A stretch of 64,000 nt of DNA from Halobacillus litoralis (GTDB lineage Bacteria; Bacillota; Bacilli; Bacillales; Halobacillaceae): NCBI RefSeq assembly GCF_020524085.2, contig NZ_CP129016.1, forward strand, positions 3,466,001-3,530,000, read 5' to 3'. Position numbers and translations under genes: made by a program. The notes under the pieces were generated by a model that saw only the letters and a program-made list of their open reading frames with translations, ran no database searches and was not told the DNA's origin. This document shows, in pieces, positions 43,257 to 52,081 of this stretch; position 1 is the first letter of the stretch; every line of letters begins with the position of its first letter.

Positions 43257-44195
43257 TTATTCTTCTGTTTCCAAATCCGACTCCTGCGTGACGAGCTTCA
43301 AAGGTACCGGAATCGTATCTTCAACTTCCTCGCCTTGCAGCACATCGGCACCGGCCTGCACCGCAAGCTTGCCAATTTCCTCTGGCTGTTGAGCAACGGT
43401 AGCCGAAAGGTTTCCATTTTGAATACTAGATATCGCATCATCGTTCCCGTCAAATCCGACGACCAGAACATCCCGACCTGAGCTTTGGATCGCCTGGTAG
43501 GCTCCGAGCGCCATTTCATCATTGTGAGCGAAAACAGCTTCAATGTCCGGATTTCCCTGGATGATGTTTTCCATCGTAGTCAATCCTTCCGTCCGGTCAA
43601 AGTTCGCCGTTTGTTTAGCTACAACATTCAGTTTTTCATCGGCAATGTTGTGGAAACCAGCGCCGCGTTCACGTGTCGCGGACGCGCCGGGGACACCTTC
43701 AAGTTCAGCGACTTTGGCACCTTCACCAAGCTGCTCAACCAAATACTCCCCGGCCATTTCGCCACCTTTTTCGTTATCTGAGCTTACCAATGTCGCGACT
43801 TCCCCTTTTTCTGCAGAACGATCAAGCGTCACGACCGGTATGCCTAAGCTATTGGCTGACTGAACGGCCGTCGAAATGGCCGAAGAATCGGTAGGGTTGA
43901 TCAGCAATACATCGACGCCTTGCTGAATCAGATCCTCCACGTCATTGATTTGTTTAGCTGCATCATTTTGCGCATCGACGACTACGACTTCCATCCCTTG
44001 AGCCGCTGCCTCATTTTCTACCCCTTCTTTCATAGAAACGAAGAATGGGTTATTCAACGTAGATACAGACAGACCGACTTTAATGTCATCTGGATTTTTA
44101 TCCCCTTTAGGTTTCGCCCATTCCGGTGGCTGCAGCGAGCAGGCACCGAGGAAGATCAGGGATAAACTCATCAGTAATACGACTAGCTTTTTCAT
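43257..44195 (-). CDS. rbsB: Ribose ABC transporter, substrate-binding lipoprotein RbsB
   Basis: Extracellular ribose-binding lipoprotein of 312 residues. Signal peptide with lipobox LGAC (cysteine about residue 19), then a type I periplasmic-binding fold with ribose pocket segments SVSTLNNPFF, VTLDRSAEKG, AHNDEMALGAYQAI and VVGFDGNDDA. ATG 44195 follows AGGAGGGGTAAC; the longer frame to 44291 overlaps rbsC in another frame. Last gene of rbsRKDACB. Confidence 0.95.
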   Translation of the reverse strand: MKKLVVLLMSLSLIFLGACSLQPPEWAKPKGDKNPDDIKVGLSVSTLNNPFFVSMKEGVENEAAAQGMEVVVVDAQNDAAKQINDVEDLIQQGVDVLLINPTDSSAISTAVQSANSLGIPVVTLDRSAEKGEVATLVSSDNEKGGEMAGEYLVEQLGEGAKVAELEGVPGASATRERGAGFHNIADEKLNVVAKQTANFDRTEGLTTMENIIQGNPDIEAVFAHNDEMALGAYQAIQSSGRDVLVVGFDGNDDAISSIQNGNLSATVAQQPEEIGKLAVQAGADVLQGEEVEDTIPVPLKLVTQESDLETEE

Positions 44196-44205
44196 GTTAC
44201 CCCTC

Positions 44206-45162
44206 CTATGCTGCTTTCTTTCGATCGATGAGTACGGCGATGATGATGACGACACCTTTGACCACCATTTGGAAAAAGGACGACACGCCAAGAAGGTTCA
44301 AACCGTTGTTCAACGTCCCGATAATCAGAGCACCAATCAATGTGCCGATAATCAAACCACGTCCCCCGGAAAGGCTTGTCCCGCCAAGAACAACAGCAGC
44401 GATCGCATCAAGTTCGTACGATGTACCCGCTGTCGGCTGAGCCGAGTTCAAACGCGATGTAAGGATAGCCCCGGCAAGCGCTGAAAGCAGACCAGCAAGA
44501 GAATAGACCAGCACTTTGATCCGAGAAACTTTGATACCTGAGATGAGTGCTGCCTTCTCGTTGCCTCCGATCGCATACGTTTTACGGCCGAATGGAGTTT
44601 TATGCAAAATCACCCACAGGACAGCAAAGGCAAGCAGCATCGTGATTGCTGGGACCGGAATCCCAAGGAAATAACCTCTTCCGAACAATTGGAAAGCATA
44701 GCTGTCGCCAAGCCCTGTAATCGGGTTTCCATCCGTATAAACAAGCGTCAGTCCACGGAACATCGTCATCGTTGCAAGGGTCGCGATGAACGGAGCCATT
44801 TTCCCTTTAGTAATAAGAAGACCGTTAACCGCTCCCATGAGTGCTCCAAGCAAACATCCAATCAATATCGCTAAAATCGGATCCACACCTGAGACCATCA
44901 TTCCGGCCATCAAAGCACTGGATAAGGCGAGAATCGATCCGACGGATAAATCGATGCCCCCGGTTAAGATGACGAATGTCATTCCATAAGCAATCAGAGC
45001 ATTGATCGCGACTTGTCTTAATAGATTCAATAAGTTCAAGGGTTCAAGAAAACTAGGGTTAATAATGGAAACTGTCGCCATCAATACAAGTAAACCAACG
45101 AATGGTCCTAACTTTTGCATCAAGTTTCCTACATGATTCGTTTTTTTGATTGCATTAATCAT
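44206..45162 (-). CDS. rbsC: Ribose ABC transporter permease RbsC
   Basis: Membrane permease of 318 residues with about eight to ten helices. Characteristic stretches: [49 protein letters not shown] (the EAA-like loop facing the ATPase) and [16 protein letters not shown] 45162 follows AGGAGG and overlaps rbsA by 8 bases. Confidence 0.95.
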   Translation of the reverse strand: MINAIKKTNHVGNLMQKLGPFVGLLVLMATVSIINPSFLEPLNLLNLLRQVAINALIAYGMTFVILTGGIDLSVGSILALSSALMAGMMVSGVDPILAILIGCLLGALMGAVNGLLITKGKMAPFIATLATMTMFRGLTLVYTDGNPITGLGDSYAFQLFGRGYFLGIPVPAITMLLAFAVLWVILHKTPFGRKTYAIGGNEKAALISGIKVSRIKVLVYSLAGLLSALAGAILTSRLNSAQPTAGTSYELDAIAAVVLGGTSLSGGRGLIIGTLIGALIIGTLNNGLNLLGVSSFFQMVVKGVVIIIAVLIDRKKAA

Positions 45163-46645
45163 TGACTTTACCTCCTGTTGCCAGTGTCATAATTTTTTCC
45201 TGATCGGCTTCGTCCTTGGAAAGTTCTCCAGCAATCGTTCCTTCATGGACGACGAGCACACGATCACTCATTCCCAATACTTCCGGCAGCTCAGAAGAAA
45301 CCATGATGATGGCTACTCCTCTGTCTGTCAGTTCATTCATCAATTGGTAAATCTCCCGTTTCGCACCAACATCGACACCCCGGGTCGGCTCATCCAAGAT
45401 GAGAACTTTTGGACCGATCCCGATCCATTTGGCAATGACGACCTTTTGCTGGTTACCCCCGGACAAGTTCTTTGCTTCTGTTTTGGCAGATTCAGTTTTG
45501 ATCGTCAGCCTTTTGATCAGCATATCGACAAATTCGCGTTCGCGTTTTTCTCCGATGAGGCCTTTGTCTGTGAAACTGTACAAACTCGGAAGCGCGATGT
45601 TGTCCTGGATCGGGAAATCAAGAACGAGTCCCTCTTCTTTACGGTCTTCCGTAATGAAACCGAGGCCGAGCTTGACCGCCTGACTCGGGCTTTTCACCGT
45701 CACTTTTTCTCCATTGATGAAAATGTCGCCCTGATACTTGCCATCCAAACCGAAAATGGTGCGCATGATTTCTGTACGCCCTGCACCCATTAATCCCGCC
45801 ACACCGACGATTTCACCTGAACGGGCACGAAAGCTTACATTCTCGAAGAGGCCCTTCCTCGTAAGATTTTTCACTTCCAACACAGCTTCTCCAGGCTTCG
45901 CTTCTCTCGCAGGAAAACGATCGGTCAGTTCACGGCCAACCATCTTCCGGACGACATCATCAAAATTCGTTTCAGGGATCGGTGTGGTATCCACCGTCTG
46001 CCCATCACGCATGACTGTGATCGTATCGCAGATCGTGAAGATCTCCTCCATCCGGTGAGAAATGTAAACGATGGATACGCCGGATTTTTTCAAGGAGCGA
46101 ATGACTTCAAAAAGTTTCTCTATTTCCCTGTCTGTCAAAGCGGCTGTCGGCTCGTCCATGATGATCACTTTGGCATCTGTCATGAGAGCTTTAGCGATCT
46201 CGATCATCTGCTGTTCACCGACCGAACACTGTCCCGCTTCTTTTTGGAGTGGGATCGAAATAGACAGCTTATCAAACTGTTCGTTCGCAATCGCTTTCAT
46301 TTTATTCGTTTGAATGAGACCAAAATGTGTAACCGGTTCCTTATTGATGAATAAATTCTCCAGCACCGTCATATCCGGCCATACATTCAACTCCTGATGG
46401 ATGAAAGCAATTCCGAATTCTTCTGCTTCCTTTGGGTTGGCAAATGTTTTTTCCTTCCCATCAATTTCGATTGTACCTTTATCCTTCTTATGAAGACCTG
46501 TCAGGATATTCATGAGCGTAGATTTACCAGCGCCGTTTTCGCCCATCAATGCATGAACTTCTCCGTCTTTAATGTGTATATCAACGCCTTCAAGGACTTT
46601 GTTCTTTCCGAAAGCTTTATGAATCTCGTTCATACGGATTTCCAT
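45155..46645 (-). CDS. rbsA: Ribose ABC transporter ATP-binding protein RbsA
   Basis: Fused double ATPase of 496 residues. First cassette Walker [10 protein letters not shown] (35-43), signature [15 protein letters not shown] and Walker [12 protein letters not shown]; second cassette has the degenerate GLMGAGRTE, an [14 protein letters not shown] signature and [12 protein letters not shown]. This asymmetry is normal for sugar ABC ATPases of this class. Overlaps rbsC at its 3' end, 14 bases after rbsD. A copy of the 13-base core of the upstream RbsR operator lies in its coding sequence at 46326-46338. Confidence 0.95.
   Translation of the reverse strand: MEIRMNEIHKAFGKNKVLEGVDIHIKDGEVHALMGENGAGKSTLMNILTGLHKKDKGTIEIDGKEKTFANPKEAEEFGIAFIHQELNVWPDMTVLENLFINKEPVTHFGLIQTNKMKAIANEQFDKLSISIPLQKEAGQCSVGEQQMIEIAKALMTDAKVIIMDEPTAALTDREIEKLFEVIRSLKKSGVSIVYISHRMEEIFTICDTITVMRDGQTVDTTPIPETNFDDVVRKMVGRELTDRFPAREAKPGEAVLEVKNLTRKGLFENVSFRARSGEIVGVAGLMGAGRTEIMRTIFGLDGKYQGDIFINGEKVTVKSPSQAVKLGLGFITEDRKEEGLVLDFPIQDNIALPSLYSFTDKGLIGEKREREFVDMLIKRLTIKTESAKTEAKNLSGGNQQKVVIAKWIGIGPKVLILDEPTRGVDVGAKREIYQLMNELTDRGVAIIMVSSELPEVLGMSDRVLVVHEGTIAGELSKDEADQEKIMTLATGGKVND
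46326..46341. promoter_or_regulatory. Operator-like sequence inside rbsA
   Basis: TGTGTAACCGGTT matches the upstream RbsR operator core exactly and TGTAACCGGTTCCT differs from its 14-base palindrome at two positions. May simply encode EPVTH; auxiliary operator function is speculative. Confidence 0.25.
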
Positions 46646-46659
46646 GATTGCTCACCTCT

Positions 46660-47046
46660 TTAAAAAGTTACTCCAGCGTGAAGGATACAGTTTGCATATG
46701 GAGTGATCTCCCCTGTCCGCACCACTGCTTTGGCATGTTTCAACTGATCTTTAAGTGCTTCATGAGTGAGAGAATCCATTTCGTCAAACCATTCTTTCAT
46801 CCCTTCATGAACAGAGGGGTTCTGCTCCATTTCCTCGGCAACGGTGACACGTTCGACAACCATTTCTTCTTTCAATACCTCCACGACTTCAAGGAAAGAA
46901 GGGACCCCTTGCTTTAAAGAGAGGTCGATCTTTTTCACTCCGTCCGGCACGGGAAGCCCCGCATCAGCAACAACGATGGTATCGGTGTGCCCGAGATCAG
47001 CAAAAACTTTGGATAGATGACTGTTCAAAATGCCATGTCTTTTCAT
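46660..47046 (-). CDS. rbsD: D-ribose pyranase RbsD
   Basis: Ribose mutarotase of 128 residues that interconverts pyranose and furanose forms before phosphorylation. Catalytic-site stretches GHTDTIVVADAGLPVP, with the histidine at about 20, and GEITPYANCILHAGV at the C-terminus are intact. ATG overlaps the rbsK stop (ATGA). Confidence 0.94.
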   Translation of the reverse strand: MKRHGILNSHLSKVFADLGHTDTIVVADAGLPVPDGVKKIDLSLKQGVPSFLEVVEVLKEEMVVERVTVAEEMEQNPSVHEGMKEWFDEMDSLTHEALKDQLKHAKAVVRTGEITPYANCILHAGVTF

Positions 47047-47933
47047 TCCATGAGTCCCCTTTCTACTTCTTCCCGCCCAGGCATGCCGCCTTGGGCTCCG
47101 AACCCTGTAACGGACAGGGAAGCCGCTCGATTCGCGAAACGCAGACTTTCTTTCAAGTCCATTCCTTCGGCTATGGCTGTTCCGAAAGCCGCATTGAATG
47201 TATCACCCGCGCCTGTGGTGTCTATTGGTTTCACAAGAAAAGACGGAACGAGTACCTCTTCTTTTCCATCAAAATAGCGGACGCCTGCTGCTCCTTCTGT
47301 AATGAACAGTTTATTTGGATGTTTCTTTAATGCTTTGACTGGTTCTTCTCCATGAAAAAGGAGGGCAGCTTCATGTTCATTCGGCGTAAGGTAACTCACT
47401 TGTTCCACCACCGTATCAGGGATTTCCCTCGCTGGTGCCGGGTTCAATAGCAAGGGCACGCCCAGCTCTTGGCACAGTTCGGCTGTTTCAATCACGGTTT
47501 CTTCAGGGACTTCCTGCTGAATCATCACAAGGTCACACGTTTCAATGAAGTCCCTCTTGTCCTTCACATACGCAGGAGTGACGTGATCGTTGGCTCCTTT
47601 GACGACAACGATGCTGTTGTCTCCTTCCGCTAAAATAATGTGAGCTGTTCCACTTCTTTCATGTGTAACCGGTTCCACATAATCCGTCTGAACGCCATTC
47701 GATTTAAAATTATTTAAGATCGCCTCCCCGTAGGCGTCCTCCCCCACTCGTCCGATCATATACACATCTGCTCCGAGACGGGCGGCGGCAACAGCCTGGT
47801 TCGCTCCTTTGCCTCCAGGTACGGTTTCAAAAGATTCACCAAGAACCGTTTCGCCCGCGCCCGGCCGCCGTTGGGATGTCACAACTAAATCCATGGAAGA
47901 GCTGCCGATCACAGCTATTTTAGGTTTTCTCAT
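47043..47933 (-). CDS. rbsK: Ribokinase RbsK
   Basis: PfkB-family sugar kinase of 296 residues making ribose 5-phosphate. N-terminal GSSSMDLV, substrate/phosphate GGKGANQAVAAARLG, and ATP/anion-hole DTTGAGDTFNAAF with the catalytic aspartate are all present. ATG 47933 has AAAGGA at nine bases; the ATG at 47942 that overlaps rbsR is too close to it. Contains a near-copy of the RbsR operator (47664-47677). Confidence 0.95.
   Translation of the reverse strand: MRKPKIAVIGSSSMDLVVTSQRRPGAGETVLGESFETVPGGKGANQAVAAARLGADVYMIGRVGEDAYGEAILNNFKSNGVQTDYVEPVTHERSGTAHIILAEGDNSIVVVKGANDHVTPAYVKDKRDFIETCDLVMIQQEVPEETVIETAELCQELGVPLLLNPAPAREIPDTVVEQVSYLTPNEHEAALLFHGEEPVKALKKHPNKLFITEGAAGVRYFDGKEEVLVPSFLVKPIDTTGAGDTFNAAFGTAIAEGMDLKESLRFANRAASLSVTGFGAQGGMPGREEVERGLME
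47662..47677. promoter_or_regulatory. Operator-like sequence inside rbsK
   Basis: TGTAACCGGTTCCA differs from the upstream palindrome TGTAACCGGTTACA at one position and shares the flanking TG. Speculative auxiliary RbsR site. Confidence 0.3.
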
Positions 47934-47938
47934 ACGTT

Positions 47939-48916
47939 TCATTCCTTTCGTGTCGTCTTTCGTTCTACTAATTCCACAGGCATTTGAATGGTTTGTTCAA
48001 CGCCTGGTTCTTTCTTTATCGTCCGTATCAATAGCTTTGCCGCTTCCCTTCCCATTTCATAGGCGGGCTGGCGGATCGTGGAAAGCGTCGGGTAGGACAA
48101 ACGGCTTTGTGGAATATCGTCATAGCCGATGATTTGTACATCCTCAGGAATACGCTTTCCGCGTTCCATAGCCTCATGAACGATCGCAATCCCGACAATG
48201 TCGTTACTCGCAATGATTCCATCTGTATCTGTGAACTTATCAAACAGTTCTTCTGCCCAACCCTGTGCCTCTTCAAAAGAATAGGAGGTCGTGGACAGTA
48301 CAGAAAAATCAACATCCGCCTGACTCAGCTCTTCGATCGCTCCTTGGAAGCGGTCTTGGGCGGGCTTGATGTTGGCCGGTCCTTTCACGAGCGTAATTCT
48401 CTCTGCCCCTTTTTCAATAAGGGTCTTCGCTGCCAGGCGCCCGCCCTCTCTTCCATCCGCGTAAACCGCTGGATAGTTTTCTGACGCCCGGTCCAAGAGT
48501 ACGAGTGGCAGATCCAGAGCTTCATATATTTTATAATCGACATGATTGGTTGCCGTAATGATTCCGACCACATTATTCTGGACGAACGTTTGTATATATT
48601 CCAATTCCTTTTGAATATTTTCATCACTATTCCCAAGCAGAAGCCGATATCCTGCCTGGCTCAGTTCATCTTCCACACCTCTCGCAAGCTGTGGAAAGAA
48701 CGGGTTTGTAATATCAGGTAAAAGCAGACCGATCAGACGGGACTCCCTTTTGTAAAGAGAACGTGCCACTTCGTTCGGACTGTAGTTCAATTCAGCAATG
48801 GCTTCCATCACTTTCTTTCTCGTATCTGCTCCAACATAACCATTATCGTTTAACACACGTGAAACGGTAGCCACTGAAACGCCTGCTTCACGTGCAACAT
48901 CTTTGATTGTTACCAT
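47939..48916 (-). CDS. rbsR: LacI family ribose operon repressor RbsR
   Basis: Repressor of 325 residues. N-terminal HTH TIKDVAREAGVSVATVSRVL at 3-22, hinge with NEVARSLYKRESRLIGLLLP, then a ribose-binding-protein-like core (ITNPFFPQLARGVEDE, ASNDIVGIAIVHEAMERG, GYDDIPQS). Very similar along its length to B. subtilis RbsR. First gene of the operon and probably autoregulated through the palindrome just upstream. Confidence 0.95.
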   Translation of the reverse strand: MVTIKDVAREAGVSVATVSRVLNDNGYVGADTRKKVMEAIAELNYSPNEVARSLYKRESRLIGLLLPDITNPFFPQLARGVEDELSQAGYRLLLGNSDENIQKELEYIQTFVQNNVVGIITATNHVDYKIYEALDLPLVLLDRASENYPAVYADGREGGRLAAKTLIEKGAERITLVKGPANIKPAQDRFQGAIEELSQADVDFSVLSTTSYSFEEAQGWAEELFDKFTDTDGIIASNDIVGIAIVHEAMERGKRIPEDVQIIGYDDIPQSRLSYPTLSTIRQPAYEMGREAAKLLIRTIKKEPGVEQTIQMPVELVERKTTRKE

Positions 48917-48931
48917 ATGTTCACCTCTGTG

Positions 48932-48945
48932 TGTAACCGGTTACA
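48932..48945. promoter_or_regulatory. RbsR operator
   Basis: The perfect palindrome TGTAACCGGTTACA with a central CG, typical of LacI-family sites, lies 16 bases upstream of the rbsR start. Confidence 0.8.
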
Positions 48946-48962
48946 GATAAAGTACCACATCC

Positions 48963-48978
48963 TTGTAATCGTTTGCAA
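48963..48978. promoter_or_regulatory. CcpA cre site of the ribose operon
   Basis: Minus strand TTGCAAACGATTACAA fits the cre consensus WTGNAANCGNWNNCW at every fixed position. The TTGCAA start could also be the -35 box, so CcpA would compete with polymerase. Confidence 0.78.
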
Positions 48979-49061
48979 GAAATTTTTTATGGAGATGGGA
49001 CATGTTTTCTCATAAAACTGATATGATGAAACTCATAAACGATGAAAAGGAGCTCTTACCT

Positions 49062-49730
49062 ATGCCACATGCGATCATTTTTGATATGGATGGAACCTTG
49101 TTCCAGACCGAAAAGATCCTTGAAGTTTCACTGGAAGAAACGTTTGTTCACTTGAAAGATTCTGGTGAATGGAGCGGAGAAACACCACTTCAGAAGTATA
49201 AAAAAATCATGGGTGTTCCTCTCCCTACTGTGTGGAAAACCCTGCTCCCCCATCACTCTGAGGAGATAAGGCAACAGGCAAACGTGTACTTTCTAGAAAA
49301 ACTCATCCTCAACATTCAAAAAGGGAAAGGGGCGCTCTACCCACAGATCGAAGGAACCCTGGAAGCGTTGCATAAAGAAGGATACTCCCTTTACATAGCA
49401 AGTAATGGGCTGACTGATTATTTGCAGGCCATCGTCAAATACTATCGTCTGGATCGCTGGGTGACAGAAACGTTCAGTATCGAGCAGATCGACTCGTTGG
49501 ACAAAGCAGATTTGGTGGCCGCCATCCAGAAAAAATACGTCTTCACAGAAGGAGTGGTTGTCGGAGACCGCCTCTCAGATATACAAGCCGCTAAGAAAAA
49601 TGGGTTAACTTCCGTAGGATGTCGCTTTGATTTTGCTCAAGAAGATGAACTTGCCGAAGCCGATCATGTCATAAACGACTTTTCTTCACTAAGCGAAGTG
49701 ATACGAACGATCGAGAAGATACACGCTTGA
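49062..49730 (+). CDS. HAD family hydrolase (phosphoglycolate-phosphatase-like)
   Basis: Phosphatase of 222 residues with a Rossmann-like HAD core and helical cap. Motif I FDMDGTLFQ at 7-15, motif II IASNGL, motif III lysine in DKADLV and motif IV VVGDRLSDI. Substrate unknown, similar in layout to PgmB/Gph enzymes. ATG 49062 follows AAAAGGAG at slightly long spacing; the frame extends upstream to 49002. Divergent from rbsR; whether it shares ribose control is unknown. Confidence 0.85.
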   Translation: MPHAIIFDMDGTLFQTEKILEVSLEETFVHLKDSGEWSGETPLQKYKKIMGVPLPTVWKTLLPHHSEEIRQQANVYFLEKLILNIQKGKGALYPQIEGTLEALHKEGYSLYIASNGLTDYLQAIVKYYRLDRWVTETFSIEQIDSLDKADLVAAIQKKYVFTEGVVVGDRLSDIQAAKKNGLTSVGCRFDFAQEDELAEADHVINDFSSLSEVIRTIEKIHA

Positions 49731-49742
49731 CGAATACATCAT

Positions 49743-49780
49743 AAAAGCAGCTACCCTTATCACAGGTAGCTGCTTTTTAT
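49743..49780. terminator. Bidirectional terminator between HAD and LysR genes
   Basis: AAAGCAGCTACC / GGTAGCTGCTTT stem with A and T runs on both sides; its right edge touches the LysR stop codon. Confidence 0.85.
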
Positions 49781-50613
49781 TGGATATCTGTAAATAGACC
49801 GCTCAAGTAATCAAGATTCTCCTCTGTTCGTGCGTAAAGATACATGTCTCTTTTAAAAGGATTATCTTGAATCGGTAAAAACACGACGCCCCGATATTCC
49901 ACTTGCTGAACCATCATCTCCGGAAGGTAAGCCATGCCCATTCCAAGTGCCACCAACCCCGCCATGGCGTGATACTGGGATTCTATAACTTCACCTGTGA
50001 ATTCATACTCACGCATGATCGTCTGCACCTTTTCAGCTAAAGGGCCCTTTGTCGGGATGATTTGAGTTTCCTCTAAACATTCCTCAAGTGTGACTGCCTG
50101 TTTTTCTGATAATGGAGAGGATATGGGGATGGCAGCTATAAAGTGATCCGTGAACAAAAAGGAGGACCGCAGCGTCTTATACGTAGGTGTGTCCTGGATA
50201 ATAGCCGCATCGATCTCCCCTTCCTCAAGTAATGGAAGAAGCTCTTCACTATCATCTTTGATGACTGTCACATGAAGGTTCCCCCTTACCAGCTTATCGT
50301 AATATTGGGGCAGGTAATAGGAAGTAAGCATAGGTGTGGAGCCCATACGGATTTTTTCTTCATGGGATTGGTATTGTTTCACGGTTTGATGGATGCGCCC
50401 GAATAACGGCGTCAGCTCTTCCACCATTCCTTTTCCTTTCTCCGTCAGCTCTACACCATAGGAAGCTCTGTTGAAAAGTGAAAACCCTAGCTCTTCTTCC
50501 AATTTTCTCATCTGTTTGCTTAATGCCGGTTGAGAAATATACAAAGCTTCTGCTGCTTTCGTAAAACTCTGTTGTTTGGCGACTTCGATAAAGGCGTTTA
50601 ATTTCTGCAGCAT
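49777..50613 (-). CDS. LysR family transcriptional regulator
   Basis: A 278-residue LysR protein, slightly shorter than usual. HTH at about 17-36 (FTKAAEALYISQPALSKQMR), effector domain from about 88. It diverges from the SMR efflux pair with 138 bases between start codons, and a palindrome with the LysR T-N11-A form lies in that gap. It probably controls the efflux genes and itself. Confidence 0.87.
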   Translation of the reverse strand: MLQKLNAFIEVAKQQSFTKAAEALYISQPALSKQMRKLEEELGFSLFNRASYGVELTEKGKGMVEELTPLFGRIHQTVKQYQSHEEKIRMGSTPMLTSYYLPQYYDKLVRGNLHVTVIKDDSEELLPLLEEGEIDAAIIQDTPTYKTLRSSFLFTDHFIAAIPISSPLSEKQAVTLEECLEETQIIPTKGPLAEKVQTIMREYEFTGEVIESQYHAMAGLVALGMGMAYLPEMMVQQVEYRGVVFLPIQDNPFKRDMYLYARTEENLDYLSGLFTDIQ

Positions 50614-50648
50614 TCTCTTTCCCCCTTTCGATATTAGTCGGATACCCC

Positions 50649-50671
50649 CATTATAACCTCAGGTTATGATG
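50649..50671. promoter_or_regulatory. Candidate LysR operator
   Basis: A near-perfect palindrome with core ATAACCTCAGGTTAT (50653-50667), containing TAACC-N3-GGTTA (T-N11-A), lies between the divergent LysR and SMR genes, 36 bases before the LysR start. Confidence 0.65.
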
Positions 50672-50751
50672 GTATGACAATTCGATTGTTCCTACTTCCT
50701 TCGCTTTCTTTTATCCTGAGAATAGACGAAAGAAAAAAGGAGGATCGAACC

Positions 50752-51084
50752 ATGAAAACCTATCTTTTATTAGGAATCTCCATTTTGTTCGAAGTTGCCG
50801 GGGCGACGGCGATGAAATATTCAGAAGGCTTTACGAATGTCATGGCCAGCCTGGTCGTCATTTTCTGCTATACTCTTGCCGTTTCCTTCTATATATTTAT
50901 TACTAAAAATAACGAAATCGGGATGATCAACGCCTTATGGTCGGGCGGTGGAACGCTCCTTGTCACATTATTAGGTGTTGGTTTGTTTGGGGAATCGGTG
51001 ACGATGTCCAAACTACTCGGACTGACGTTGATCCTTGTAGGCATGGTGGGCTTAACGGTGCCAGTAAAAGAAAGGAGTGTATAA
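50752..51084 (+). CDS. SMR family efflux subunit 1 (with essential Glu)
   Basis: Four-helix small multidrug resistance protein of 110 residues. The membrane glutamate that couples proton and drug is present at residue 14 in LFEVAGATAMKYSEG, and the NALWSGGGTLLV stretch of TM3 has the conserved tryptophan. ATG 50752 has AAGGAGG; the frame upstream to 50674 is non-genic. It is separated by two bases from a second SMR gene, so the pair should form a heterodimer, as in EbrAB or YkkCD. Confidence 0.88.
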   Translation: MKTYLLLGISILFEVAGATAMKYSEGFTNVMASLVVIFCYTLAVSFYIFITKNNEIGMINALWSGGGTLLVTLLGVGLFGESVTMSKLLGLTLILVGMVGLTVPVKERSV

Positions 51085-51086
51085 CC

Positions 51087-51386
51087 ATGGGTTATTTGAT
51101 ACTTTCTCTAGTTTTTGCGACAATCGGCAACATTTCCGTCAAATTATCATACGGTTTCCAGAGGGTCTTCCCCAGCATTACAGCATTCGTTTTCATCGGA
51201 GCATGCCTGTATTTTCTTACGCTGAGTGTCCAGACGATCGAAGTCGGCATCGCTTATGCCATTTGGAGTGGTGTCTCCATTATGGCCACCACGATATTTG
51301 GAATTCTACTTTTCAATGAAAAAGCAAGCCGAAGAAAGTTCCTCTTTATCAGTTTCATTATCCTTGGCGTGATGATTATTAAATAA
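51087..51386 (+). CDS. SMR family efflux subunit 2 (lacks essential Glu)
   Basis: A 99-residue four-helix SMR protein. Aligning LVFATIGNISVKLSYG with LFEVAGATAMKYSEG of its partner shows alanine where the essential glutamate should be. The rest is typical, including AYAIWSGVSIMATTIFG with the TM3 tryptophan and a short end (IILGVMIIK). Function as the non-catalytic half of a heterodimer is inferred. AAAGGAG precedes ATG 51087. Confidence 0.85.
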   Translation: MGYLILSLVFATIGNISVKLSYGFQRVFPSITAFVFIGACLYFLTLSVQTIEVGIAYAIWSGVSIMATTIFGILLFNEKASRRKFLFISFIILGVMIIK

Positions 51387-51619
51387 AAGGAGAGAAGGGT
51401 TCTTACGAAGGCCCTCTCTCCCCAGTGATGGAAGTCACTCTTTTTTCGTTCAAGCATGCGATCCACTTTTTCTTCCACCCTGTCCAGCTGACTCTTCCTT
51501 CTTTTTATCGAAAGAAAGATTGCAAGGACCCCTATGATCAAGCCGATAGAAAAAGCAAAAAACAGAAGTTGTGCAATCATATCCCTTATAACGAAACTTT
51601 CTCCATTCTCCACTTCCAA
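51254..51619 (-). CDS. Small membrane protein resembling DUF4083, with an abnormally long 3' end
   Basis: The first 60 residues look genuine: one membrane helix (MIAQLLFFAFSIGLIIG...) then SIKRRKSQLDRVEEKVDRML, like DUF4083 small proteins that end soon after this coiled segment. TTG 51619 follows AAAAGGAAG. After about residue 65 the frame runs through the SMR terminator and 133 bases antisense to the second SMR gene, which is unlikely to be selected. Either the stop was lost by a small shift near 51425 or the tail is tolerated. Confidence 0.5.
   Translation of the reverse strand: MEVENGESFVIRDMIAQLLFFAFSIGLIIGVLAIFLSIKRRKSQLDRVEEKVDRMLERKKSDFHHWGERAFVRTLLSFYLIIITPRIMKLIKRNFLRLAFSLKSRIPNIVVAIMETPLQMA
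51388..51421 (+). terminator. Terminator of the SMR pair
   Basis: Stem GGAGAGAAGGG / CCCTCTCTCC follows the second SMR stop at once; the T-run is weak, so strength is uncertain. Confidence 0.6.
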
Positions 51620-51641
51620 ACTCTTCCTTTTATTTCTATCA

Positions 51642-52025
51642 TTATTCTATGTACTCCAAATCCAGTGTCTCTTCCTTTTCTCCCCATTCAATCGTAACCT
51701 GGATCTCGTGATCTTTTCTTGTTACCGCACATCCAGAGCAGAAGTTCCCCATTTGCTGAACCATCCCATCGGTCAACAAAACGTAATCTCCTCCTCCACC
51801 GCCTGTAGGACTATCCAAAGTGTAATCGATATGTTCAGGAGCTTCACCTTCTCCTATATACGTGATGTGTACACCCGTCGATTCACTATCTTCCGATTGT
51901 ATATCCGCTATGTATTCGACCTCCCAATTTTCGGTTTCTTCTTGAAAGTGCAGGGTTTTCTTACCTAGACAGCCTGTTAAGAGGAAAGCAAAGCTCAGAA
52001 ACAGGATAACCCCCGTCTTCTTCAT
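51642..52025 (-). CDS. Putative lipoprotein, unknown function
   Basis: 127 residues: signal peptide MKKTGVILFLSFAFLL with lipobox LTGC (cysteine near 19), then an acidic domain of about 105 residues with two cysteines in NFCSGCAVT and a glycine-rich PTGGGGGDYV loop. ATG 52025 follows GGGGAGATG. Expected on the outer face of the membrane. No family recognised. Confidence 0.7.
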   Translation of the reverse strand: MKKTGVILFLSFAFLLTGCLGKKTLHFQEETENWEVEYIADIQSEDSESTGVHITYIGEGEAPEHIDYTLDSPTGGGGGDYVLLTDGMVQQMGNFCSGCAVTRKDHEIQVTIEWGEKEETLDLEYIE

Positions 52026-52081
52026 AGTACATCTCCCCTTCATTTATTCGATCGTTTTCTATCTACACATCTCCTCCACAC

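Noticed and set aside
50614..50751. Guanidine-type riboswitch before the SMR genes
   Set aside because: The leader is short and I see no conserved ACGG/GGGACG-type core; the LysR palindrome explains control better.
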